A stretch of 27,577 bases of DNA, from positions 1-27,577 of the forward strand of contig JAGKWS010000052.1 of NCBI GenBank assembly GCA_021151685.1. The letters are read 5' to 3'. Below are positions 7,437 through 14,333 of the stretch, in pieces. The notes beneath the pieces were generated by a model. The model did not search any database, was not told the origin of the DNA, and worked only from the letters and a program-made list of their open reading frames with translations. Both the position numbers and the translations under genes were made by a program. The DNA comes from Chitinophagaceae bacterium. GTDB lineage: Bacteria > Bacteroidota > Bacteroidia > Chitinophagales > Chitinophagaceae. Within the stretch, counting starts at the first letter, position 1; each line of letters starts with the position of its first letter.

Positions 7437-7772
7437 CTAATCTCCGTGTATCAGCGACTGGTCTGGTACACATACCGTTAGCTCTCCGGTGCCGTTTACC
7501 AATACACACTGGCAGCCAAGACGCGAATTGAGCTTGGGGTTGCGGGCACGGTCTATAAAGTCTTCTTCACGGTCCGACAGTTCGGGCACAAACTCACTAC
7601 CCTGCTCCAAATAAATATGGCAAGTGCTACAGGCACAAACCATGCCGCAGTTGTGGTGCAGTTCTATATTATTGTCGAGTGCTACTTCCAGCAGGCTTTG
7701 GTCGGGTGCTACATTCTCCAGAATTACCGGCTCGAGCCCTTTCTGTTCAAATTTAAATTTTATTGTATACAT
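7437..7772 (-). CDS. fdx: ISC-type 2Fe-2S ferredoxin
   Basis: 111 residues from ATG 7772. The adrenodoxin-type cluster loop is clear: HHNCGMVCACSTC supplies Cys in the C-x5-C-x2-C spacing (plus one extra Cys), and LGCQCVL supplies the fourth ligand; ELSDREEDFIDRA is the conserved partner-binding helix. Such ferredoxins donate electrons during Fe-S cluster assembly in the cytosol. The frame opens at 7799, but the -7 box at 7797-7804 overlaps that codon, so ATG 7772 (MYTIKFKFEQKG, the first beta strand) must be used. iscX follows directly. Confidence in the family is high; whether its electrons go only to Fe-S assembly is inferred from iscX. Confidence 0.9.
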   Translation of the reverse strand: MYTIKFKFEQKGLEPVILENVAPDQSLLEVALDNNIELHHNCGMVCACSTCHIYLEQGSEFVPELSDREEDFIDRARNPKLNSRLGCQCVLVNGTGELTVCVPDQSLIHGD

Positions 7773-7796
7773 CTGTAATTGTCTGTGTTGGGGCTG

Positions 7797-7804
7797 CAAA
7801 GTTA
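7797..7804 (-). promoter_or_regulatory. -7 box TAACTTTG, fdx-iscX
   Basis: Perfect TAnnTTTG on the minus strand, 24 bases before ATG 7772. It excludes the upstream in-frame ATG at 7799 as the ferredoxin start. Confidence 0.6.
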
Positions 7805-7857
7805 GGGTATCAAGGCCAACTTATCAGCACCTGTTTACGGTGGGCTCATTCCTTTAT

Positions 7858-7873
7858 CTGATGTACACATCAG
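7858..7873. repeat. 16-bp palindrome CTGATGTACACATCAG
   Basis: Inverted repeat in the 157-bp gap between the lipoprotein stop and the fdx promoter; a second weaker hairpin (CCACA...TGTGG) lies close by. Possible terminator remnant or operator. It has no T-run. Confidence 0.35.
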
Positions 7874-7956
7874 TGCAACAATGCCACACAACGTATGTGG
7901 TAATGGTTGTTTATCAATGATCTTTGACCAACTGGTTTGTAAATGCTGCAAGGTTA

Positions 7957-8379
7957 TTAGTTGGTACGGTTGTAGTAGTACCCCAAAAGTCCTTTTTTGC
8001 CTGTAGTAGTAATAAACAGCTCGGATGAATTGATTCGGGTGATTTTAAACAACAGGGTATCAGAATTTTTGTAAGCAAATATCATTGATTGTTCGGCATT
8101 GATAGCCCAGAAAAAGGACAAGTCTGGCGAACCTGTAGTGTACTCGGTACCCGTACTATCGGCCCTGAAGTCGAGTGTGTTGCTTGTGCCACCCGCTACA
8201 TCTCTTATTTCCCATTCATCGAGTACACCATTGGCATTGTCATCGGTGGCATAGCGCACCTTCAACCATTTGCCGGTAATGCGCATAGACAACGTGGGCG
8301 GGTCTTCTTTTTTGCAAGAAGATGCACCACCAACAAGTATGCTGGAGAAAAGTACAGGTATCAGGATTTTACGGGTCAT
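7957..8379 (-). CDS. Lipocalin-like hypothetical lipoprotein
   Basis: 140 residues from ATG 8379 (M4 of the open frame; MTRKILIPVLFSSILVGGASSC). The lipobox GASSC places lipidated Cys at ~22, followed by KKEDPP, so an inner- or outer-membrane-anchored periplasmic protein is expected. The mature part (ITGKWLKVRYATDDNANGVLDEWE, LDFRADSTGTEY, FFWAI, LLFKITRINSSELFITTT) has the alternating strand pattern and GKW opening of Bacteroidota lipocalin-like lipoproteins. The ligand and function are unknown. It lies 103 bp downstream of the transketolase half and upstream of the fdx promoter. I saw no TAnnTTTG box directly before it, so co-transcription with transketolase is possible. Confidence 0.75.
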   Translation of the reverse strand: MTRKILIPVLFSSILVGGASSCKKEDPPTLSMRITGKWLKVRYATDDNANGVLDEWEIRDVAGGTSNTLDFRADSTGTEYTTGSPDLSFFWAINAEQSMIFAYKNSDTLLFKITRINSSELFITTTGKKGLLGYYYNRTN

Positions 8380-8482
8380 GATGCACACAATATTTTCGTT
8401 AGTGATGTGTATAGGATTAAAGCAACCTTAAAGCTGCCTAAACAAATTTAACGAAAAGTAGTAAAGCACACATCAAACGCTG

Positions 8483-9337
8483 TTAATAATCTCCGAAACT
8501 TGTTTCGGGCAGTTGCGCCAAAGCTTCTGCCAGTTGTTTATCGTTGGGCGCTATACCGTGCCACTCATGGGTACCTTCCATAAAGCTGATACCCTTACCC
8601 ATAGCGGTAACCATGAGTATACAAATGGGTTGTCCCTTTCCGGTAGCTTCTTTGGCGCGCGCAAGGGTGGCCAGCACATCGTCCATATCGTTTCCGTTCA
8701 TGTCCATAACCAGCCAGCCAAAGGCTTCAAATTTGGCCCTCAGAGAGCCCAGGTTCATTACCTTGTCGGTAGGGCCATCTATTTGCTGGCCGTTTACATC
8801 TATGGTGGCAATCAGGTTATCGCTCTTATGGTGGGCCGCAAACATAATTGCCTCCCAGTTCTGGCCTTCCTGCAGTTCGCCATCGCCATGCAGCGAGTAT
8901 ACCAGCGTATTATCGTTATTCAGTTTTTTGGCAAAGGCTGCACCACAGGCCACACTAAGGCCCTGCCCCAAAGAACCCGATGCGATGCGCACACCGGGTA
9001 GATGCTCGTGTGTGGCAGGATGGCCCTGCAGGCGCGAGTTGAGATGGCGGAAGGTAGCCAACTCGGCTACAGGAAAGTAGCCGCTACGTGCCAGCACGCT
9101 GTAGAATACCGGAGAAATGTGGCCGTTTGACAAGAAAAACACATCTTCGTTGCGTCCGTCCATATCGAAACCTTCTTTGCGTTTCATGACACTGAAGTAG
9201 AGTGCCGTAAGGAACTCGGTACAGCCCAGCGAGCCACCGGGGTGGCCGCTTTGTACCTTGTGTACCATTCTTACTATATCGCGGCGCACTTGTGTGGCCA
9301 TTTCTTTGAGTTGCGCGGTAGTCATTTGCATTTCCAT
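8483..9337 (-). CDS. Transketolase, N-terminal (TPP pyrophosphate-binding) subunit
   Basis: 284 residues, about half of a full transketolase (~660). Contains QSGHPGGSLGCTEFLTALYF near 30, SNGHISPVFYSVLA near 70, the ASGSLGQGLSVACGAA loop, and the TPP/Mg motif HGDGELQEGQNWEAI with VNGQQIDG downstream. With a separate C-terminal subunit it would move two-carbon ketol units in the non-oxidative pentose phosphate pathway (cytosol). No C-terminal subunit occurs anywhere in the window, although it is commonly adjacent. Start: a perfect -7 box (9345-9352) ends only 7 bases before ATG 9337, so the mRNA is nearly leaderless for that codon; in-frame ATGs at 9331 and 9325 (MTTAQLKEMATQVRR) are plausible alternatives. 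Confidence 0.9.
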   Translation of the reverse strand: MEMQMTTAQLKEMATQVRRDIVRMVHKVQSGHPGGSLGCTEFLTALYFSVMKRKEGFDMDGRNEDVFFLSNGHISPVFYSVLARSGYFPVAELATFRHLNSRLQGHPATHEHLPGVRIASGSLGQGLSVACGAAFAKKLNNDNTLVYSLHGDGELQEGQNWEAIMFAAHHKSDNLIATIDVNGQQIDGPTDKVMNLGSLRAKFEAFGWLVMDMNGNDMDDVLATLARAKEATGKGQPICILMVTAMGKGISFMEGTHEWHGIAPNDKQLAEALAQLPETSFGDY

Positions 9338-9344
9338 TGCGATG

Positions 9345-9352
9345 CAAAAGTA
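9345..9352 (-). promoter_or_regulatory. -7 box TACTTTTG, transketolase
   Basis: Perfect TAnnTTTG on the minus strand, 7 bases from the first ATG. It implies a leader of only a few bases, or initiation at the in-frame ATG 9325. Confidence 0.6.
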
Positions 9353-9463
9353 GCAGATAAATCAGTATTGCCCACCCCTGCATTCGTATTTCGGGTGAGT
9401 TTACTAAAAAAATCTCGTCAAAAAAACGGGAAAAATACGGTATCGGCGTATTGCAAGCATCGG

Positions 9464-9471
9464 TACTTTTG
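9464..9471 (+). promoter_or_regulatory. -7 box TACTTTTG, candidate small RNA
   Basis: Perfect TAnnTTTG on the plus strand with no plus-strand gene within 280 bp but a terminator 80 bp downstream. No -33 TTG at standard spacing. Confidence 0.4.
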
Positions 9472-9476
9472 ATGAG

Positions 9477-9568
9477 TCGTTTCTATTAATCCATCACTGA
9501 GGTATGGTACAATTCCTCAAATAGTCCACATCCTCCCAAAACTAAGCAACCGTTCGTGGTTGCTTTTT
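9477..9568 (+). ncRNA. Candidate small RNA (~90 nt)
   Basis: Framed by a Bacteroidota -7 box (9464-9471) and an intrinsic terminator (9544-9568). An internal hairpin TGAGG (9498-9502) / CCTCA (9515-9519) is visible, followed by an unpaired C-rich stretch (TCCTCCC near 9531). No convincing ORF fits. The plus strand to the left is only antisense to transketolase, so the terminator has no protein gene to serve. I do not recognise a known RNA family (not tmRNA, SRP or tRNA by eye). Ends are inferred from promoter and terminator positions. Confidence 0.4.
9544..9568 (+). terminator. Intrinsic terminator AAGCAACC-GGTTGCTT-T5
   Basis: 8-bp perfect stem (9544-9551/9558-9565) with a 6-base loop running straight into a T-run. 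A textbook rho-independent terminator for plus-strand transcription. Confidence 0.7.
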
Positions 9569-9604
9569 CACATGTAGCAGCCCCGGTAAGCTATCTCTTA
9601 TGAT

Positions 9605-9667
9605 AACTGAAAACAGTTGCGCTCACCGCCCGAATCCTTCCGTATTTACGGGAGGATTCATGCGCAG
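9605..9667. other. Nested hairpin element
   Basis: AACTG/CAGTT (9605-9618) is followed by a strong hairpin GAATCCTTCCGT (9632-9643) / ACGGGAGGATTC (9648-9659) with an ATTT loop and one wobble. TGCGC before and GCGCA after it can form an outer stem. There is no T-run, so it is not a plain terminator. It lies upstream of the 57-codon ORF and the NA37 gene and could be a 5' leader structure. Confidence 0.4.
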
Positions 9668-9758
9668 CCTCGTCTACCAGTGTACGGTAAAAGTAGTAAC
9701 CTACCAGAAAGCAACAAGAGATAATGCCATATAAGAAAGAAAGTCACAACATGCTGCA

Positions 9759-9932
9759 ATGCACCCTACCGGCAATACCTTACCATATACCACAGCAACT
9801 CAAACAAACAGTACGTGGAAAACTTCCAAAGTATGGAAGCTGGGGATAAGCGGTGACAAACTTGCCGATTACAAGTTGGCCTACCTACCCTATTGTTTGT
9901 ACCTTGATACCAACAAAAACAATATGCTATGA
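9759..9932 (+). CDS. Possible 57-aa protein coupled to NA37 gene
   Basis: Open frame ATG 9759 to TGA 9932; its stop overlaps the next gene's start in the ATGA arrangement typical of translationally coupled genes. The first half is Thr/Asn-rich (GNTLPYTTATQTNSTW); the second half looks protein-like (ISGDKLADYKLAYLPYCLYL). No known domain, signal peptide or clear ribosome site was seen. It could be a genuine small upstream ORF, or a chance frame in the NA37 leader. Confidence 0.28.
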   Translation: MHPTGNTLPYTTATQTNSTWKTSKVWKLGISGDKLADYKLAYLPYCLYLDTNKNNML

Positions 9933-10954
9933 TACAAACCGATACCGCCACCATCCGTCAGGTTATCCTGCATCGTGTTGCCGATGACGAAACAAAATCT
10001 GTACTGAGCGACGAGGTGACCGACCTTGGCGATGATGACGAAGCCGTGCTGTTTCGCCGCATTATGCTAAAGCATTTTTCCAGCCATACGTCTACGTTCG
10101 AGTTTACGCATCCGGTGGGGGTGCAGCATAATGTACTCTTCAATCTGGCAAAGCAGCTATTGGAAGAGGGTGACTTTGCCGAAATATCGAAAGACATAGC
10201 CCGGCACCTGATATCGGTATCGAAGCACCCCAATATAAAAGAGGGCGATTTGTTTATAGCCGCAATGGACGACGTGGAGTTTGCAACCAAACACTACCGG
10301 GCAATAGGCATTTGCAAGTACGAGGACAAAGACAGCTATCTGGAAACCAACACGGCGGGCAAGCATGTACGCTTTACCCTGAAGAAAGGCATAGGCGGCC
10401 GCAAACCCGATAAGGCTGTACTGATACTGTTTACCGACGAACCGTATACCCTGTTAATATCTGACAACAGCAGTACAGAAACAGACTATTGGCAAAACGA
10501 GTTCATCAAACACAAACCTAAGAACGACTTTGTAAACAATACCAATGACGTGATGGGGCTGACACGTGCTTTCATTACCGAGGAGATACCCCAACACTAT
10601 CAGGTAACCAAGGCCGACCAGATAGACTTTATGAACCGGTCGGTAGAATACTTCAAAACACATGAGACCTTTGATAAAAAGGAATTTGAGCAAGAAGTGT
10701 TTCATCATGACGACCTGATAAAGACATTTCGCAAATTTGATAAGGAGTACCGGGAAGAAAACGAACTGGAACTATCGGACAGTTTTGAGATCTCTCAGCA
10801 ATCGGTAAAGAAACAGGCCCGTGCATTCAAAAGTGTACTGAAACTGGATAAGAATTTCCACATATACATACACGGCAACCGCGAGCTGATAGAACAGGGT
10901 GTAGACAACGAGGGGCGTAAGTATTACAAGATATTTTATGAGGAGGAAAGTTAG
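9929..10954 (+). CDS. Nucleoid-associated protein, NA37/NdpA (YejK) family
   Basis: 341 residues, the usual family length (~335-350). Features: RQVILHRV near the N-terminus, LFRRIMLKHFSS, a central beta domain (GDLFIAAMDDVEF... AIGICKYED... FTLKKGIGGRKPDKAVLILF), the FVNNTNDVMGLTRAFI segment, and a Lys/Glu-rich helical C-terminal third ending HIYIHGNRELIEQG. Members bind DNA and associate with the nucleoid in E. coli; in Bacteroidota they are often accessory genes. Cytosolic. The start ATG 9929 overlaps the stop of the 57-codon ORF. A near -7 box (TACCTTGA, 9900-9907) lies upstream. A strong palindrome separates it from convergent mutS2. Confidence 0.85.
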   Translation: MIQTDTATIRQVILHRVADDETKSVLSDEVTDLGDDDEAVLFRRIMLKHFSSHTSTFEFTHPVGVQHNVLFNLAKQLLEEGDFAEISKDIARHLISVSKHPNIKEGDLFIAAMDDVEFATKHYRAIGICKYEDKDSYLETNTAGKHVRFTLKKGIGGRKPDKAVLILFTDEPYTLLISDNSSTETDYWQNEFIKHKPKNDFVNNTNDVMGLTRAFITEEIPQHYQVTKADQIDFMNRSVEYFKTHETFDKKEFEQEVFHHDDLIKTFRKFDKEYREENELELSDSFEISQQSVKKQARAFKSVLKLDKNFHIYIHGNRELIEQGVDNEGRKYYKIFYEEES

Positions 10955-10966
10955 TTCCTTACCTAA

Positions 10967-11008
10967 TTACACAAAAGCGGATGGCCAAGGCCATCCGCTT
11001 TTGTGTAA
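10967..11008. terminator. Bidirectional terminator, 20-bp palindrome
   Basis: Perfect inverted repeat, 10967-10986 against 10989-11008 around a central AA (arms include CACAAAAGCGGATGGCC). The ends carry A-run/T-run pairs (AAAA/TTTT), so it can terminate both NA37 (+, stop 10954) and mutS2 (-, stop 11033). Confidence 0.8.
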
Positions 11009-11032
11009 CCAAAATATTGAGGCAGTCGATAA

Positions 11033-13147
11033 CTATTTCTGGTCTTTCTCTTTTTTCTTCTTTCGTACCACTACCCATTCATCCATGTTTACATTGAAGG
11101 GCATACGACCAATAAGCACAATGGCTCGCTTGTCGCGCAGCTCTTGTAGTGTACCCACCTGATGGTTGGTGGTGTTGCGCACCAGGTCCCCCGGTTTGGG
11201 TAGCCCCCCTACTGTGTCGTAGCTTTTATCGGCTTTTTTAGCAGCCGATGCATTGGCTTGTATCTGCTTCTTCTTGAACAGTACATTTTCGGCCGCATTA
11301 ATGACCTCCGTTTTGTTTTCGGTCTTCTTCCAATCGTGTATTATCTGCTTGAACTTGCGCTCCATGTCGCGCAGATAGTCCAGCTCTTCTTTCTTAACCT
11401 TGTTTTGCAGACGCAGGGTTTCGAATTGCTGTTTCTTTTTTTCCTTGTCGGTCACTTCTTCAAAGTGCTTCTTCAGGCGTTCGTTCTCTTTCAGCAATTT
11501 ATCCAGCTCCTTTTCCTTGTCTGTTAGCTTTACGGTTTGCTGCTCGGCCTGGTGCAGCATTTTGTCCAGCTTAAAATGCTCGCGCTGGGTGAGCTGCCTT
11601 GCCCGGTCTATAACCGATTGTGGTAAGCCACTACGCTGCGCTATGGCAAACGTATACGAACTACCGGGCTTGCCCAACGTAAGTCTGTATAAGGGTTCCA
11701 GTCGCTCTTCATCGAACGACATGGCCCCATTGATGATGCCACGCACTTTGCCGGCCATCACCTTCAGGTTGAGGTAGTGGGTAGTAATGATGCCCAATGC
11801 ATTTTTACTTGCCAAATCTTCTACAATAGCCTCGGCAAATGCGCCCCCCAAATTGGGGTCGGAGCCGCTACCCAGCTCGTCTATAAAAAACAGTGTCTTG
11901 CCATCGGCAAACGACATGAAGTGCTTCATGTGCTGCAGGTGGGCACTGTAGGTACTCAGTTCGTGTTCTATACTTTGTGTATCCCCAATCTGTACCATCA
12001 CCTGCTTAAAGATGCCCATTTCCGAGTTTTCGCTTACGGGTATCAGCAAGCCAGCCTGCACCATCAGTTGCAACAGCCCTACCGTCTTCATAGACACGGT
12101 TTTACCCCCTGCATTGGGGCCGCTGATGATGAGGATACGTTGCTGACGGTCGAGTTGCAGATTGAGCGGAATAGTGGGTTTACCTGCCTGTTTGTTGTGC
12201 AGGTACAGCAATGGGTGGTAAGCTTTCTCCAGCCTCAGCCCCGGGTGCTGGGTGAGTATGGGCAGGTTGGCATTCATATCTACCGCCAGCAGGGCACGGG
12301 CACGTATGAAGTCGTAAATGCCACATATGTGGTAATACCCTTCCAGATGCTGGGCCCATACACTCAGGTCTTTGGTTGTTTGGGCCAAAATGCGCTGTAT
12401 CTCGCGGCCCTCGGCCCGCTCCAGGCTAAAGATTTCGTTGTTGAGTTCGGTAGTTTCTTCGGGCTCTATGAATACAGTCTTCTGGGTATCGCTCTCACCA
12501 TGCAGTATACCTTTTACTATGCGTTTATATTCGGCCAATACGGCAGCGGTGCGTCGTCCGTTCAGGAAACTTTCCCCTATATCGGCCAGATAACCGGCTT
12601 TACTCAATTTGCGCAGCACTCCTTCAAATACTTTACGCACCTCGCTTCTGGCCCGGCTCAGATCGGCACGAATGCTCATAAGCTCTTTACTGGCGTTGTC
12701 GCGTACGTTGCCGGTTTCGTCTATTACTGCCCCTATGATGTCTGTTATCTTCTTTTCGTATACCACTTTGTCGCTCAGGGCGCGCAATACCGGAAACAGG
12801 TCGTTGTTCTTCTTGAACCATAACAAAATGTCGCGGATGGTAAAGGCCAGTTGCTGCACCGATAACAACTGCTCTCCACTAAGTACCCCACCGGGTATAG
12901 AGAGTAGCTTTAGTTCTTTATGAATATTCCGGGTGAAGTCGTTGGGGATATGGTCGCCACTCAGCAGTATATTCTTAAACTCCTGTGCCTGTTGCAGGTC
13001 GCGCAGGGCATGGTCTTTATGGGTGTGTATGCGTATGTTGGCCACACGGTCTCGTGCGGCATCGGTGCGGCATTTTTGCAGCAGCAGGGCACATACTTTA
13101 TTGAATTCAAGGGCTTCGGCCGCATTGGCCGGGTACAATTGCATCAT
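11033..13147 (-). CDS. mutS2: MutS2-family ATPase lacking Smr nuclease domain
   Basis: 704 residues. A helical core/clamp region (~10-300) precedes the MutS-type ATPase: Walker A GPNAGGKT (343-350), the LSTYSAHLQHM segment (~397), Walker B LFFIDELGSGSDP (419-431) and switch TTHY (~455). A long charged coiled coil follows (~520-640), then a KOW/SH3-like segment (~655-695: GDLVRNTTNHQVGTLQEL). MutS2 proteins act on branched recombination intermediates or collided ribosomes rather than mismatches. Typical ~780-aa members end in an Smr domain; here the frame stops after a Lys-rich tail (VVVRKKKKEKDQK), so Smr is absent. A -7 box at 13197-13204 and a GGAG before the ATG support this start. It is convergent with NA37. 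Confidence 0.9.
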   Translation of the reverse strand: MMQLYPANAAEALEFNKVCALLLQKCRTDAARDRVANIRIHTHKDHALRDLQQAQEFKNILLSGDHIPNDFTRNIHKELKLLSIPGGVLSGEQLLSVQQLAFTIRDILLWFKKNNDLFPVLRALSDKVVYEKKITDIIGAVIDETGNVRDNASKELMSIRADLSRARSEVRKVFEGVLRKLSKAGYLADIGESFLNGRRTAAVLAEYKRIVKGILHGESDTQKTVFIEPEETTELNNEIFSLERAEGREIQRILAQTTKDLSVWAQHLEGYYHICGIYDFIRARALLAVDMNANLPILTQHPGLRLEKAYHPLLYLHNKQAGKPTIPLNLQLDRQQRILIISGPNAGGKTVSMKTVGLLQLMVQAGLLIPVSENSEMGIFKQVMVQIGDTQSIEHELSTYSAHLQHMKHFMSFADGKTLFFIDELGSGSDPNLGGAFAEAIVEDLASKNALGIITTHYLNLKVMAGKVRGIINGAMSFDEERLEPLYRLTLGKPGSSYTFAIAQRSGLPQSVIDRARQLTQREHFKLDKMLHQAEQQTVKLTDKEKELDKLLKENERLKKHFEEVTDKEKKKQQFETLRLQNKVKKEELDYLRDMERKFKQIIHDWKKTENKTEVINAAENVLFKKKQIQANASAAKKADKSYDTVGGLPKPGDLVRNTTNHQVGTLQELRDKRAIVLIGRMPFNVNMDEWVVVRKKKKEKDQK

Positions 13148-13196
13148 CTTACTCCTCTATTTTATCATTCATCGGTCAAAACCGGCTTATGCCGCG

Positions 13197-13204
13197 CAAA
13201 AATA
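13197..13204 (-). promoter_or_regulatory. -7 box TATTTTTG, mutS2
   Basis: Perfect TAnnTTTG on the minus strand, about 50 bases before ATG 13147. A GGAG lies close to the start codon. Confidence 0.55.
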
Positions 13205-13249
13205 CAGCTATTATGTACATATAACCCGAATGACAAGGCGACACATCAT

Positions 13250-13282
13250 AAAAATAGCGCAGATACAACAGTACCTGCGCTA
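13250..13282 (-). terminator. Intrinsic terminator after E1-beta gene
   Basis: On the minus strand TAGCGCAG pairs perfectly with CTGCGCTA (13275-13282/13255-13262) across a 12-base loop and is followed by five T. It lies 20 bases past the E1-beta stop and upstream of the mutS2 promoter, so the two genes are separate transcription units. Confidence 0.75.
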
Positions 13283-13301
13283 CATATCATTAAGGCAATT
13301 A

Positions 13302-14285
13302 CTACTTCTTCATATACATTACTTCCTTTACCAGCCTTACGGTACGGGGCACATCGGGCAGGTAGGCAGCCACCAGATTGGGGGCATAGTGCATGTTGGC
13401 ATCGGCCGAACAGATGCGGCGGATAGGTGCATCCAGATAATCGAACGCTTCCTTCTGCACGCGGTAAGAGATCTCGGAAGAGATGCTGCCAAATGGCCAC
13501 TGCTCTTCTACTATTACCAAACGGTTTGTTTTCTTTACAGATTCTACAATCGTCATCCAATCGAGCGGGCGAATAGTACGCAGGTCTATCACCTCGGCAC
13601 TAATGCCCTCTTTGGCCAGTTCATCGGCAGTAGCCATGGCTACCTTCATCATCTTGTTATAAGATACGATGGTTACATCGGTACCTTCGCGCTTTACAGC
13701 AGCCTTACCTATTGGTATCAGGTATTCCTCTTCCGGCACTTCGCCAGTATCGCCATAGGCCGACTCGCTCTCCATGAATACAACTGGATCCTCGTCGCGA
13801 ATGGCAGACTTCATCAAGCCCTTGGCATCGTATGGATTGATGGTAGATATTACTTTCAGACCGGGTACGTTGGCATACCAGCTTTCGAAGGCCTGTGAGT
13901 GCTGCGCACCCAACTGACCCGCCGAACCGTTGGGACCACGAAATACGATGGGGCAGGTAAACTGGCCACCGCTCATAGATACGGTTTTGGCAGCGTGGTT
14001 CACAATCTGGTCTATGGCCAGCTCGGCAAAGTTCCACGTCATGAACTCGATGATGGGGCGTGTATTGTTCATAGCTGCACCCACACCAATGGCTGTAAAA
14101 CCCAGCTCGGCAATAGGCGTATCTATCACACGGCGCGGGCCAAATTCGTCCAGCATTCCCTGACTCACTTTGTAAGCTCCGTTGTACTGGGCTACTTCTT
14201 CGCCCATCAGAAATACCGACTTATCGCGTCTCATTTCTTCTTCCATTGCTTCGCGCAAAGCCTGTCTCAGTTGTATTGTACGCAT
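13302..14285 (-). CDS. pdhB: Pyruvate dehydrogenase E1 component, beta subunit
   Basis: 327 residues, the normal length for E1-beta (~325). Conserved features: MRTIQLRQALREAMEEEMRRD, LMGEEVAQYNGAYKVSQGM, RVIDTPIAELGFTAIGVGAA, FMTWNFAELAIDQIVNHAAK, the GPNGSAGQLGAQHSQAFE loop, and late VIDLRTIRPLD and VEEQWPFGSISSEI. It forms the alpha2beta2 E1 that decarboxylates pyruvate with TPP and passes the acetyl group to lipoyl-E2 (cytosol). A branched-chain 2-oxoacid E1-beta is the main alternative, but the N-terminal and GQLGAQHSQ patterns favour pyruvate. The E1-alpha and E2 genes are not adjacent. It has its own promoter (14306-14313) and terminator (13250-13282). Confidence 0.88.
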   Translation of the reverse strand: MRTIQLRQALREAMEEEMRRDKSVFLMGEEVAQYNGAYKVSQGMLDEFGPRRVIDTPIAELGFTAIGVGAAMNNTRPIIEFMTWNFAELAIDQIVNHAAKTVSMSGGQFTCPIVFRGPNGSAGQLGAQHSQAFESWYANVPGLKVISTINPYDAKGLMKSAIRDEDPVVFMESESAYGDTGEVPEEEYLIPIGKAAVKREGTDVTIVSYNKMMKVAMATADELAKEGISAEVIDLRTIRPLDWMTIVESVKKTNRLVIVEEQWPFGSISSEISYRVQKEAFDYLDAPIRRICSADANMHYAPNLVAAYLPDVPRTVRLVKEVMYMKK

Positions 14286-14305
14286 GTTATTTTTATAAGA
14301 AAGTG

Positions 14306-14313
14306 CAAAGATA
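14306..14313 (-). promoter_or_regulatory. -7 box TATCTTTG, pdhB
   Basis: Perfect TAnnTTTG on the minus strand, 20 bases before ATG 14285, located between pdhB and the lipocalin-like gene. Confidence 0.6.
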
Positions 14314-14333
14314 AGTGTATGGCGATATGCCTG

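Larger units (their letters stand above)
9338..9928. other. 591-bp gap with RNA-like elements and small ORF
   Basis: Between divergent genes. From left to right it holds the transketolase promoter, a plus-strand promoter-terminator pair framing a ~90-nt candidate small RNA (9464-9569), small hairpins plus a 12-bp hairpin nested in an outer stem (9605-9667), and a 57-codon frame (9759-9932) that overlaps the NA37 start. Confidence 0.5.

Noticed and set aside
9724..9849. 41-residue basic frame overlapping the 57-codon ORF in another frame
   Set aside because: The ATGA-coupled frame at 9759-9932 explains the region better.
11777..12823. 348-codon plus-strand open frame
   Set aside because: Antisense to mutS2, whose ATPase motifs are unambiguous; the plus-strand peptide shows no domain.
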